This document shows, one piece after another, positions 35,575 through 46,593 of a stretch of 64,000 nt of DNA (its first letter is position 1; each line of letters begins with the position of its first letter). Source of the DNA: Lantana camara (taxonomy: Eukaryota > Streptophyta > Magnoliopsida > Lamiales > Verbenaceae). Under the pieces are notes generated by a model. The model had not been told where the DNA came from. It did no database searches and saw only the letters and a program-made list of their open reading frames with translations. The translations under genes and the position numbers were made by a program. The stretch is taken from assembly GCA_037501455.1 (NCBI GenBank), contig CM074857.1, positions 124,297,501 to 124,361,500 of the forward strand. Reading direction: 5' to 3'.

Positions 35575-37482
35575 TACATAAAAAAATCATTAAACCAACA
35601 AAATAAAATATTGAAATTAAAATAAAAATTATATATAAAAGAAGAAATATTACGATTTGTAGTTTCTACACATCCTCTTGCATCAAGTTGACTTTTATCT
35701 CTAATAATTCTATACTCATTGATAAATGTGATCTATGAATATAATAGTATACATTTGCAAAATAAGTGAACATATATAACTAAATAATATGATCAATGCG
35801 TAAAAAATTAAATTATACCGAATAAAATAGGAACAAAACAGAGTCCTTGTGAATTGAATTGTTCATGACCACCACCACCAGCTTGTACTTCCCCTATATT
35901 TTATAAGTATAAATATTATGATGTATGGCAAAAGAAGTAATCACAATTCAATAAAATATATATCAAAATTCAATAAATATACACCAATATATATGTAAAA
36001 TATTAATGAGGAGCATATCATTCGAAATAATCTAACCATCACGCATTAAATCATTTGTGTGAGATGATGACCCTCGTCTTGAACACGCGTTCTTGAACGT
36101 GTCGATGTTCCTCGGGCTATTCGCCTGCCTCTTGATGGTGGGCTTTAGATATTACAATCGCATACTTCGTTTGGAGAGTTATTATGAAGTTCGGATAAAA
36201 ATTGATATTCTGTCTGTAATCGTGCCAAACGTTCGGCACTAAACCTTCATTTACTCCTCTATGTCGTTTAATATATAAATCTTTCTTTCTATTCAATAGT
36301 GAAAGCTTGTAACTGATTTGATTGTTATTCTTTTTATCTCTCCTCAAAATAAAATAGATAGTTGAATTTATTTGACCTAAATTAGATATTACAAAAATAT
36401 CACTCTTCGTAACTATTTGCATCGCATAAGCATAAAAGAAAGCGGCCATGTGATTTCTAATGTAATTATAATTACAACATTTTCTAATGGTACTAAATTT
36501 GTTTGGAATTCTATTTAGTTCTCCTACTAGTTCATAATTTGATAAATTATTTTTAATTTAAAATTAATACAATTCTAGCCTAGAGTTCTATCCTACAAAC
36601 CTTAATCACGACATCAACCTCATAAACATAAAAGAAAGCGGTTATTATAACCTTAATCATAGCATCAACATTTTCCCATCAACATGACATCGACATTTTC
36701 GCATTAACATGGCATCGACAACAGGAAATAATCAAGTATTGTCTAAGCATTATTTTTTCATTTTAAAATTTTCATCAATAATATATTTTAATAATATCAA
36801 TACAAAATCGGATTGCATCTTGATATTTTAAAATGAATTAATTCAAAATTAGTCAAAATATTCTAAAACTAATGAATTTAGAATATAAGATTAAACCTAT
36901 ACAATTAAACAAAAATAAAAACAAAAATAATTCGTACCTTATGAAATTGATCCGGAAATCTTGAAAGTTCTTTAAACCTCGTTAACCTCATCAAGATTTT
37001 CAAACTTTATCAGTTCTGCCAAGGAATTAAATTGCCACTTGATATCCTAAGGAAAATAATTAATTCAAAATATAAGATTCAAATAATATAATTAAACTTT
37101 AAATTAATTCGTTTGTTGAATACCATATTTTTAAATTTTCAAATATGATAATTTATAAAAATAAAAATAATTCGTACTTTAAGAGATTGAGTCAGAAATC
37201 ACAAAATTTTGTGAACTCCCTCAGCCTCATCGGGGATTTCAAACTTGAAAAGTCTCACCAAGAGCTCGAATTATAGTTTAACATTCTATAAGTTTTGTTA
37301 TAGGGATTTTTTATTTTTATTTTTTATGGATATCTTTTTAACCTAACTAATAATAGTAATAAAGATCTCTCAAATTATAGAATGGATGCCCTACTGGATA
37401 TATAAAAGTTCTCAACTTAAACTTTATTAACGTAAGTTTCGTTAATTATAATAATAATATTAAATACTAACCCAATTATGGG
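35575..37482. other. Helitron interior, right part, no intact gene
   Basis: A 110-codon frame (36117-36449, minus) includes a moderately GC-rich tract near 36060-36240 that could be a captured exon fragment, but I recognise no domain and no Rep or helicase motif. Two splice-donor-like units lie at about 36930-37040 and 37165-37290. Confidence 0.4.
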
Positions 37483-37529
37483 GTGGGTGTCAATTTTTTT
37501 TTTTTGGTCTGCCAAAGAGACTAGCATGG

Positions 37530-40500
37530 CTAACTGCTGTTTTTCCTATTCAAGTCCTTGATCGCCCAGGGCTCCTCTGCCCATATCTTCCTGTCTTCCG
37601 GCAAGTCATGCCCCAACTTCGCAAGTATATCCGCATCAGGGTTATTGGTTCTGTAGACGTGCTGCAAGGAACACTCCCACGGATGGTTGATATATTTCCG
37701 GTAGTCCTCAACAATTGCCCCGTACGGGTGCCAATCCATGTTCCCCTGTTTGATGAGCTTCGTTACTATCTCGGAGTCACACTCGACCTGGATCTTGCTG
37801 AAACGGCGATCCCAGGCCATTTTCAATCCCTCTCTAAGCCCCAGGAGTTCCGCCAGGGTGATGGGAATGTCTCCCAACTTCAAGGAAAAACCACAAATCC
37901 ATCTCCCGTTCTCGTCCCTGATCAAACCCCCTGCCGCTGCTGATTTGTCCCGCTCAAACCGGCTGCCGTCTGTGTTAAGCTTAAACCACCCATTCGGTGG
38001 TTTTGTCCATCCCGCTGATGGCCTCTTCCTTTCTGTCGTGCTTCTGTGGCTCCGCATAAGCTCAATATCGGCTGCCAACATGATCGTATTCCTTATCGTC
38101 GCATATGCGGGTTCTTTATTACGCCTATATTCCCACGTATTGAGCGCCTTCCATATATTCCAAAGGGCCGCAATTCAGATGTTGCGCCAGCTGCAACCTG
38201 TCAGATTTGAGGTTCTATAATTAGCCTTCATGATGTTATGAATCCCTTCTCCCCCAACCATACTCTGGAAATTGGAAAGATCCTCGGTGTGAACTAAACT
38301 TTCCCATATCTTCTCCGCATACTGGCATCGGAAAAGGACATGAATGATGTCTTCCCGAACATTCCCGCAGCGGCTGCAACCAGCATCCTCCCTCATTCTT
38401 CTATCAAATCTGAGTGTATTGGTCAGCAAGCTTTCATGCTGGATTAACCAACAAAAGGTCTTCAGTTTTGTGGGGACTTGTTGCTGCCATATCCAACGCC
38501 AATCGCCCATAACGGGGCCATTATGTTCTCTTAGCAGATTATAGGCGGACTTACACCTGAAGTTGCCATTACTGGTACCTCCCCATATCAATCTGTCTGG
38601 CACTTCTCTTCCCCAGGGAATCGGCAGTGCCCGGGATCTCCTTCTCTACTTGTTCTGGCAACCTGGTGTGAATCTCACTAAGATCCCAGTTCCCTTCCTC
38701 ATTAATAACCTCTACCACTGTCAAGTCCTGATCCCTCGGATCCACCTCCCCCTCAACTTTATCAATCAACTTCCTCCAATCCAGAAGGAGATATTAGTAC
38801 CAGACCCGAGTCTCCATTTGAGATTGTCTTTCAGCAAGTTAACACTCGTTACGATCCCTTTCCAAGTCCGGGACGAACTCGCCTTTACCACATGCTGCCG
38901 AATATCTCCCCCTTTGAGATATTTGGCTTCGAACACTTTGCACCAGATTGTGTCTCCCCTAGTAGCCACTTTCCAACCCGCTTTTGCCAACATAGCCACA
39001 TTCGTTTTTCTTACCTCCCAAAGGCCCAGCCCTCCTAACTGCTTCGTGTTTATGACTTTGTCCCAACCGACGAGATGCGTCTTCCTCTTTGCGGCGTCCG
39101 ATGACCAAAGAAAACTTTGGTTGATTTGATCAAGCCGATCGCAAACGTATCTTGGCATCCAATTTGTGTGCATGTGATAAACCGGTACGGAGGTCATGAC
39201 CAATTGGATGAGGGTCATACGCCACGCGAGACTCAAAGACTGCGCTTTCCAGTTAGTGAGCTTTTGTTCTATGCGTTCGATGATATGAGAGAACATCGCT
39301 CGCTTATGTCGACCTTGTCCCACTTTAACCCCGAGGTATTTGCCCAAATCATCAGTTTCTTCAATTCCCACTGAGTTTACTACCTCCCGCCGAATTTCTG
39401 GTGGGACTTTGCTACTTAACAGCACCTTAGACTTGTGCAGACTCACCTTAAGCCGGGGAAGCCTTACAGAAGTTGTCAAGCACCCCCTGTATCGCATTGG
39501 TACTCCTAGCATGTACTCTTGCTGCAATGATTATATCATCCGCAAACAGCAAGTGGGATAACTTCGGCCCCCCCTCGACAAACTTGAAATAGGCTCCCAG
39601 CCCCCATTTCTGATCGACTCCTAGTTGAGATAGGATAATCGTTCCATACAGAGAACGAATAAATAGGGCGACAATGGGTCTCCCTATCGAATGCCACAGG
39701 TAGGTGTAACTCTCGCCGTTGGGTCCCCATTCCATAGGATTCTAGGCTGAACACACATCACCGCGCTCATGATGAGATTAATCGCCCTAGTTGGAAACTC
39801 AAAGAATTCAAGCGTTTCTCTTAAAAAACCCCAATTCACTTTGTCGTAGGCCTTTTCATAGTCTATTTTAAAAATCATACCCCCATGTTTGTTGTTCGAG
39901 GTGTGCAGCGTGTGTAAGAGTTCCTGAAGCACAAGTATGTTATCATGTGTGTTTCTTCCCGGGATGAAACTGCTTTGATATGGGCTAATGAGGTCAGATA
40001 GGAAAGGCTTAATTCGCATCACCAAAGTCTTCGTCACCAACTTTAGTAAGACGTTACACATCGCTATTGGACGGAATTCACTAACATCTTTTGGATTCTT
40101 AACTTTGGGGATGAGGCAGATGTACGCGTCTCCCATCTCTTCACGGACCTTCCCATTAGTGAAGCATTCAAGCACCAGATTCGTTATGGAACCACTCACC
40201 ACCTGCCAGTATCTCTGATAGAAAAAGGCTTGAAGCCCGTCAGGTCCCGGGGCCTTATACGGGTTCATCGTATGAAGGACCCGATGAATCTCTTTCCCCG
40301 TAGGTGGGAAATTTAGTGCTTCCAAATTCTCTGCCGACAAGACCCTCTAGAGTTGGCTACGCGGTAGCTGTTGGATGTCAGTAGCCCGTTGTGTCGTAAA
40401 GAGCTTCGTATAAAAGCTGTGAACATGCTCATGTAATTTCATGGGATCGGAGGTCCACTCACCATTTATCATGAGGGTATCGATCCTATTTCTCTTCCGT

Positions 40501-41598
40501 CGACAGACCGTCGAGATATGGAAAAATTTCGTGTTTTTGTCCCTCATAGTTAACCAATTGATCCTTGATTTCTGGAACCAAAGTGTTTCTTCTTGCTGCA
40601 GTGTAAGATTATATTCATCGATAAGCTCCCGTTCCAGAGCCCGCAAGTGTTCATGTAGATGGGGCCCCCGGATCCTTTGTATGCCCTCGATCCTCGCCTT
40701 CTGCTTCTTTTTTCTCCTGAAAATATTACCGAACACTTCTCGATTCCATTGTTTTAAAACAGGCGGCAATTTCTTAATAATTTCCATCACTTCACCCCCC
40801 GCTGACCATTCATTTTCCACAATACGTTTACAATCCGGGTGTGAATCCCATGCTATCTCGAACCCGAACAGGCTTGTTGAACATAACATGTTCGGTCCCC
40901 AGAGTATTGATCAGAATGGGGCTATGGTCAGAGTGCATACGAGGCAAAACTCTTACGGAACAATTCGGAAAGCTGAGGGTCCACTTCATGTTAGCAACCG
41001 CTCTGTCAAGTCGCTCGCGCACGATCTGCCCACCCGTAACAATCCCCACCCAGGTGAATTCCGGCCCTGTCTAACCAAGGTCCATGAGACCACACCTGTC
41101 GAGGTTATTTTTGAACTTAGTGCAGCGATTCCAGCATGCTTCCCTTCCTCTGCTCTTTTCACTCAGGAGGAGGAAGTCATTGAAATCACCCGTTGCCATC
41201 CAAGGGAGGTTGTGCGAATTTCCGAAAGCCTCCATCTCTTCCCATAATTCCTCTCTGAATCTCGCAGCCGGGCTGGCGTATACCCCAGAACATATCCATC
41301 CGTTTCCGTTTTGAGACCGGATTAAAGTATGTACAACCTGAGAAGAAGCTCCCAAGATGTCTAATTCCACGTTCTCTTTATTCCAAAGAACCGATATTCC
41401 TCCTTCACGCCCATTGGTTGGGGCTCGGTGAACATCTGTGAATCCCAACTGACCCGAAATCTCTTCCGCGCGGTCGGCTGAGACTTTAGTCTCCAACAAA
41501 AACAAAATGTCTGGACGGTGGTTTTTAATCATATCTCTGAGGTGTCTTCGAAAACCCTAATTTCCCGTACCCATGCAATTCCAAGAAATAACTTTCAT
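37530..41598 (-). pseudogene. LINE ORF2 pseudogene: endonuclease, reverse transcriptase, RNase H
   Basis: The start MKVISWNCMG at 41598 is the usual beginning of the plant L1 endonuclease; a stop follows after about 13 codons. The endonuclease continues with LFLLETKV, ATGDFN and SDHSPI (about 41530 to 40910). The reverse transcriptase (about 40340-39450) has KAPGPDG, FRPIAMCN, SSFIPGR, FKIDYEKAYDKV and FADD at the catalytic site. An in-frame TAG lies at 40347-40349 just before the RT, and a CAG-to-TAG change hits the RQGDP motif at about 39690, followed by a frameshift. A zinc-finger RVT segment (CSRCGN...HVLFRC, 38603-38200) and RNase H (NTDGS, AELLG, ECDSE, NPDADILAK; 38081-37530) complete it. 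Confidence 0.92.
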
Positions 41599-42881
41599 AT
41601 TGACAGATTAAGAAATATTGAGTACTTCTTCCCGGGCCTTACCAGACCACGCTATCATGCACCACGACATCCTGGTCATCTTCAACCATCTCGGTAATTT
41701 AACCATCACCTCCCTCTGTAGATGCGTTACCCCGTTCTCCCGGGTCTGGTTCTAACGTAAAATTGTGCTCTTTAAACCTGTTCTCCATATTAGTAGTTCG
41801 GATGATACCTCCTCCTTCATTCTCTTCCATGGGTTGGTGGCTTATATCCTCCATGTTACTTCTGTTGTTCCAGCGCTCTATCGGTATTCTCCGGCCGCCC
41901 ATATGGTTGTTTTCCCCTCTACTTTTGCTGCTCCCGCCTGGGCTACTATCTTGTTTAGTATCTTTAATTTGTTGTGTTGGGGTGGGGGTCTGGACTTGAG
42001 TGTTGGTCCTATCCTTGAGTGCCTGATGGGCTGCATGTGTTTTCCGTGAGGTTGATCGTTGGGCTTGAGTCACTGGCTCCTTCCCTGGCCCACTCGCTTT
42101 TGTATTGTTACCCATTCCAGCCCTAAACAAGGGATTTATCTGTGTATTCCTTAGGATCTCAGGCGCGATTTTGGCACGCTCCCTAGTTTCCAAATTCTCC
42201 TATCCTTCTGTCGTGGATTTTCCCTGATTTTCCGCCTAAGTTTCCATATCGGCGAAGATACCGAATCGGTTGTTCGGTGTCTGATTGGCGTGATGAGTGG
42301 AGGTTGTTCTGCCCGCTCCACCACCCGGTCTTCCTCCTCTTCTCTTTTTGGCCACCATCCAGCTACCGTACACCGGTCCTGCTGATTTCTCCGGTGGTGC
42401 CGTTGGTGGTGGCACCATGCTTTCAGAATTACCCGTCGGAGCAGAGTTCTCCTTTTTCTCCAGACAGTTAGTAACTCGATGGCCTACCCGGCCACATTGG
42501 AAACATATTGCCGGCAGATTTTCGTACATTATTGGACATAGCATACCATCGACTTCCACAGCGCTTCTTAGAGGTTTGTCCATGTCCACCAGCACGCAGG
42601 CTCGGGCAAACTTCATTTTCGCTCCCCAATACGTGTTTTTGTCCATCTTTATTGGTGTGCCAACTACCGATGCAACGTAGTACATCATTTCCTCCTTGTA
42701 AAATTCCACCGATACCTCTGGGATACGGATCCAAGTGATGGCCGTGGTGATTCGATCCTTCGATGCCTGAAACTTCGGCATCCATTTACGGACAACCAAG
42801 TAGTGCCCCGATATAACCCATAGCCCCTCCGTGAGGATGAAGGAGGCTTTCTCTTTATCTATTAGTTTCAGAACAAAGCAA
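41599..42881 (-). pseudogene. LINE ORF1, 3' part with CCHC knuckle
   Basis: Continues the DUF4283-like domain from the other side of the solo LTR: the translation reads in frame from 42881 into SGHYLVVRKW and on to the zinc knuckle CFQCGRVGHRVTNC. A basic, Gly-rich tail (KKRRGGRPGGGAGR) suggests RNA binding. The main frame ends near 42236; a second frame (42193-41699), Gln/Thr-rich and low in complexity, probably was the C-terminal extension before a frameshift. Confidence 0.8.
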
Positions 42882-44788
42882 TGTTGGAAAACACGAATCA
42901 GAAAGCAGCGGAAATTTAAAAAAAATTTCCAACAAAAGGATCTAGGACTCGCAATCGTGTAACCAAATTCGTAGGGATTAGAAACTTACTTTCTTAATTG
43001 TCTTTCTTGAAGCGTTTCAAGCCACCCAAGAACACTCTTCTCGCGGCTTGATCCCCTCTCCTTGGTAAAGCTCGAATATTCAAACTTCTAACTTGAAGCT
43101 CTCTAGAGATAGTCCACCAACTTGATCACAATCTAACTAGTAAGGATGCTAGTTCTCTAATTAGTGTTTAGGCTTAACCTAGGGTTTCGTTTATCTTGGA
43201 GAAAGGATGATGTTCAACACATGAACCAAAAGAATTGTCCATTAGCTCTAAGGGGAGCTCGAGCTCCCCTATTTATAATAAAGGGAGGACCGAAAATCCT
43301 AGTCCTTATGGGCTAAGGTTTTGGTCTCTCTCTCTCCTATTACTTGATCATCAAGTAATTTTGACTTTGACTTTGAATTCAAATTCAAATCAACTTTCAA
43401 GAGAGCTAAAATATCCAAACTATTTTTTGGATAATTTTATACTTTATTTATTTAAAATAAATAACTTATTTTATCTAATTAATTAATTCATAATTAATTA
43501 ACTAGATTATTTTCTCCAAAATTAGACTTTCTTTTTAATTCAAAATTAAACCAAAGTCTATTAAATAATTAACAAATTAATTATTTAATATATAATTAAA
43601 TAATCACGTGTGGCACACGTGTCCCAATGAAACGTGTCCAGTCACGTGACCCACACGTGTGGAACCCTCTAGGCCCGATTAACTCGTTTAATCATTTTCA
43701 AGCCTCAACTCATGTAACCAAGTTGTTGTGTGTGACCCTCTAGGTTCTCAATTCAATTAGCAGTGACCCTAATTAATTAATCAGTCCACAGATTAAACGA
43801 CCATAGTCTAGCAACAGGTGTTTAACCCCTAGCTGAATTGGAATGTTCGGATTCGACAGAACCTTTAAGTCATTGATTCACGTGAGATACAATCCTCCTA
43901 CTTACTATCTCTCAACCAAGATCTAGGGTAAGGGAATAATCAGAACCCTAATAATCCGGTCTTAAAGCTAAGTGCATTTCATATCCATTTGATCTCAATC
44001 CAAGAATTTTCTTGATGTCTTGATCTACTGCCTTGGCCAAGGACTCCATATGGCATATGAATGACTTATACAATAAGAGATCACCTTGCAAATGCAAGTG
44101 TAGGTCCTTTCTTGATTCTCATTCACTTTCATGAATCACTTGTGCAGCCCCAGCATAAGCCTTGAATCAGTTGTCTAAGGCGTCACCCTTTAAAGCTTAT
44201 ACCTAAGACTACAGAGTTAACTCATAAAGTGACAAAGAACCTCAAGTCTTAAGGATCAATTAATCACATCAATGACTCGTGAGATATTTCCTAATCTGGA
44301 AGTTTCCATTTCCTGAAATAGAAACTTCCTTTCCCATTTAGGAATGTTCTCACACGGGGCACCTCAGTGAACTTACTTATTAAAGTAAGCACCCTCATGT
44401 ATCACGCACGTATCAACTATACACTTTGCACCTCCATGAAACAAGGTGGTCCTTCTTAAAGGCGTGATCCCACAAGCAAGCCTTAGAGGAGTCAGATTGA
44501 CACTCCCACTGTCTGTAGGACTCATCGGCTTGGAGTATTTTACTAATCATGACTTATGTGATATAGGGCTCGTTTCATGAACCATTTCACCTAAATGGTA
44601 GAGTCCTAAAGTCATCAGGATTAGGGGAGTTCTCATACATGCACAGCTAAAGTAAACGCATACCAAACAAGAGCATATAAAGAAGTGTTGCCTCAATACG
44701 TTATTTCATTCAAAGATTGTCTATGATTACAATAAGGAAAAGCACAAAGCGGATATACAATCGGCTTTCTAGGGCACTATTCCTAACA
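42882..44788 (-). mobile_element. Copia solo LTR inside LINE ORF1, TSD AGCAA
   Basis: The same LTR family as 7638-18168, in the same orientation as the host element's LTRs there: starts TGTTGG, ends CCTAACA, 1907 bp. AGCAA flanks both sides (42877-42881 and 44789-44793). The ACACGTGT cluster is kept at 43602-43662, but the TATA motif has changed to CTATTTATAAT (43269). Confidence 0.95.
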
Positions 44789-44793
44789 AGCAA

Positions 44794-45236
44794 CCGTGCC
44801 CTAACTCGACAAGATCAAAGTCCCCGTTCAGCTTCCAAAGTTTCTCAATTCTCATCGAAAGGAGATTAACGTTCACACTTCTTCCGAGGATCCGGAGGAT
44901 CAGAGTGTCCTTCTACGCCGCCCGTAATTCCTCCCAATAGTCATCAGCGATCCCAATTCTAGGGTACGGGTGCTCCTCCGTTGGTTCCAGCAATCTGATC
45001 TTGTCCAAGTTTTCCAACACATCCTCCTAGAATCTGATATCCTCTTTCTGACCCATTAGAGATTCTAGATATGAACCCTTTGGACTTTCCGCCTGATATG
45101 GTTGGTCATTGTACTCCATAGCTTCCTCCGTCGCTGTTTGAGGTTGTTCCCGATTCAAGTATTTAAATTTCTTAGTGCTTCTTCTCATGTGGTCGAATTC
45201 TTCGCTAGAGAGAGACGGAAAATTTTCTTTCTCCAT
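44794..45236 (-). pseudogene. LINE ORF1, 5' part
   Basis: Starts MEKENFPSLSSEEFDH at 45236, a usual acidic start of plant LINE ORF1. A TAG at 45027 stops the first frame, after which the same frame reads on with another stop into IEKLWKLNGDFDLVELG, typical of DUF4283, up to the solo LTR. The two parts of ORF1 join in frame if the solo LTR and one AGCAA copy are ignored. Confidence 0.8.
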
Positions 45237-45262
45237 GTTCTCATTAAAATAATATGTCCAAA

Positions 45263-45920
45263 TAGAGGTGTCAAACGGGCCGGGCCGGGCCGGCCCACGA
45301 AACCGATGAACCAGCCCGGTTAGAACCGGCCCAGGCCCAGCCCATGATTACTATGAGGTATATAAATAAAAGAGAAATATTAATGAAGTATATAAAGTAT
45401 TCAAGTACTGAATGAAATTTATTCAAGTATATAAAATAAATGAAGTATTAATATTTTTATTGTTTAGATATATAATGTATACTTAACAATAAAAGAGAAA
45501 CAATCTCAAAATTTATAAATATAATAAAACATTATTAATATAAAAAAAAAAATCGATGCTCATTTCTTCAATTGTGGGATAATGTGGTGGTTTTCCTTCT
45601 TATTTACAAATACTAACTTTGAGTTTCAACCAAAATATAAACTATACCAAAAAAAAAAAAAAAAAAAAAAATAAACCCATTTATTGAGCCCATCAAATTC
45701 AATAGATGCAACCAAAAAATAATAATAATAAACCCAGCCCGTCAGGCCCAGCCCATTATTAGTGGGTTGTTGGGCCGAGCTAGGCCATTATAAATTATCT
45801 TCAACCCAGGCCCGGCCCAGCCCACTTCATGATGGTCCCGGGCCAACCCAGCCCGCTACAGTAACGGGTTTAGGCGGGCTTGGGCCGGGCCAGCCCAGCC
45901 CAGCCCATTTGACATCTTTA
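45263..45920. mobile_element. hAT-type non-autonomous foldback element, TSD TGTCCAAA
   Basis: Left end TAGAGGTGTCAAACGGG and right end, as reverse complement TAAAGATGTCAAATGGG, form a 17-bp TIR with a few mismatches. TGTCCAAA flanks both sides (45255-45262 and 45921-45928). Subterminal arms consist of GGGCCGGGCC and GCCCAGCCC words that pair with each other. The middle is AT-rich. It has no coding capacity and sits in the last bases of the LINE 5' end. Confidence 0.93.
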
Positions 45921-45943
45921 TGTCCAAATAGTGGATGTCAATT

Positions 45944-46560
45944 AAGTCTCCTTAATTATGGGTGCTAAACACATATAAAATTTATATATTCCTTTCTTAA
46001 AAATATATATCTAATTTTTAAAAAAAGAATCCTTACATGGAAAGTATATTATGAATGGTGCCAAAGATAATTATTTTCTTTAATTATTATTTATTTTCAT
46101 AATAAAATATTATACAAAATAAAGATCAACCTATCATATTTTTTTATCTAATTTAAAATCTAAAAAAAACAACAAAATTATACATTATCAAAAATAAACA
46201 AAAAAATCAAACATGGTTTTTAAATATATAATAGTATAGATTAGAATAATTATATCACCGAGCATCACAGCTAACCTATTCGACTTTATGACAATTTAAC
46301 CAAACGTAGTATTGTCTAATATTTGGATACTCATAAATGTCAATTTGCATAGATTTTGTCATGCTGAGGTCTAATCTAACAAACGCCCGCAAACACATCC
46401 TTACCACAAAATCAACTCAAATTTCCAAAATAACAATACAAAATAATCTAACTTTCTAAATTACAAAATTATTTAGGGAAGAAAAAAATGAAAATTAATT
46501 TTTTTTATAAAGAAAAAACTGTCACTCTCTTAGACCGTACACACACAGAGCGAGAGTTCA
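45944..46560. other. CNNM gene upstream region
   Basis: AT-rich. No clear TATA box was found in the 150 bp before the ATG; the leader is likely to begin near 46510-46550, where acacacacagagcg lies. LINE sequence ends 650 bp upstream of the start codon. Confidence 0.4.
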
Positions 46561-46593
46561 ACCATAGAGGATTTTGGTGACGAGAAGACGATC

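Larger units (their letters stand above)
37496..45930 (-). mobile_element. L1-type LINE with RNase H, decayed, TSD 13 bp
   Basis: The 3' poly(A) appears as a T run at 37494-37505 and the 5' end lies at about 45930. GTGGGTGTCAATT (37483-37495) and GTGGATGTCAATT (45931-45943) form a 13-bp target-site duplication with one mismatch. ORF1 carries a DUF4283-like domain and a CCHC knuckle. ORF2 carries endonuclease, reverse transcriptase, a zinc-binding RVT segment and RNase H, as in plant L1 elements. Two later insertions interrupt it: a copia solo LTR (42882-44788) in ORF1 and a hAT element (45263-45920) at the extreme 5' end. Several stops and frameshifts make it inactive. Confidence 0.92.

Noticed and set aside
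36117..36449. 110-codon frame as a possible Helitron protein
   Set aside because: No Rep, helicase or RPA motif was seen; kept only as a possible captured fragment.
45266..45275. GGTGTCAA as LINE target duplication at the hAT left end
   Set aside because: It is part of the hAT terminal repeat; the longer match GTGGATGTCAATT at 45931 fits the LINE TSD better.
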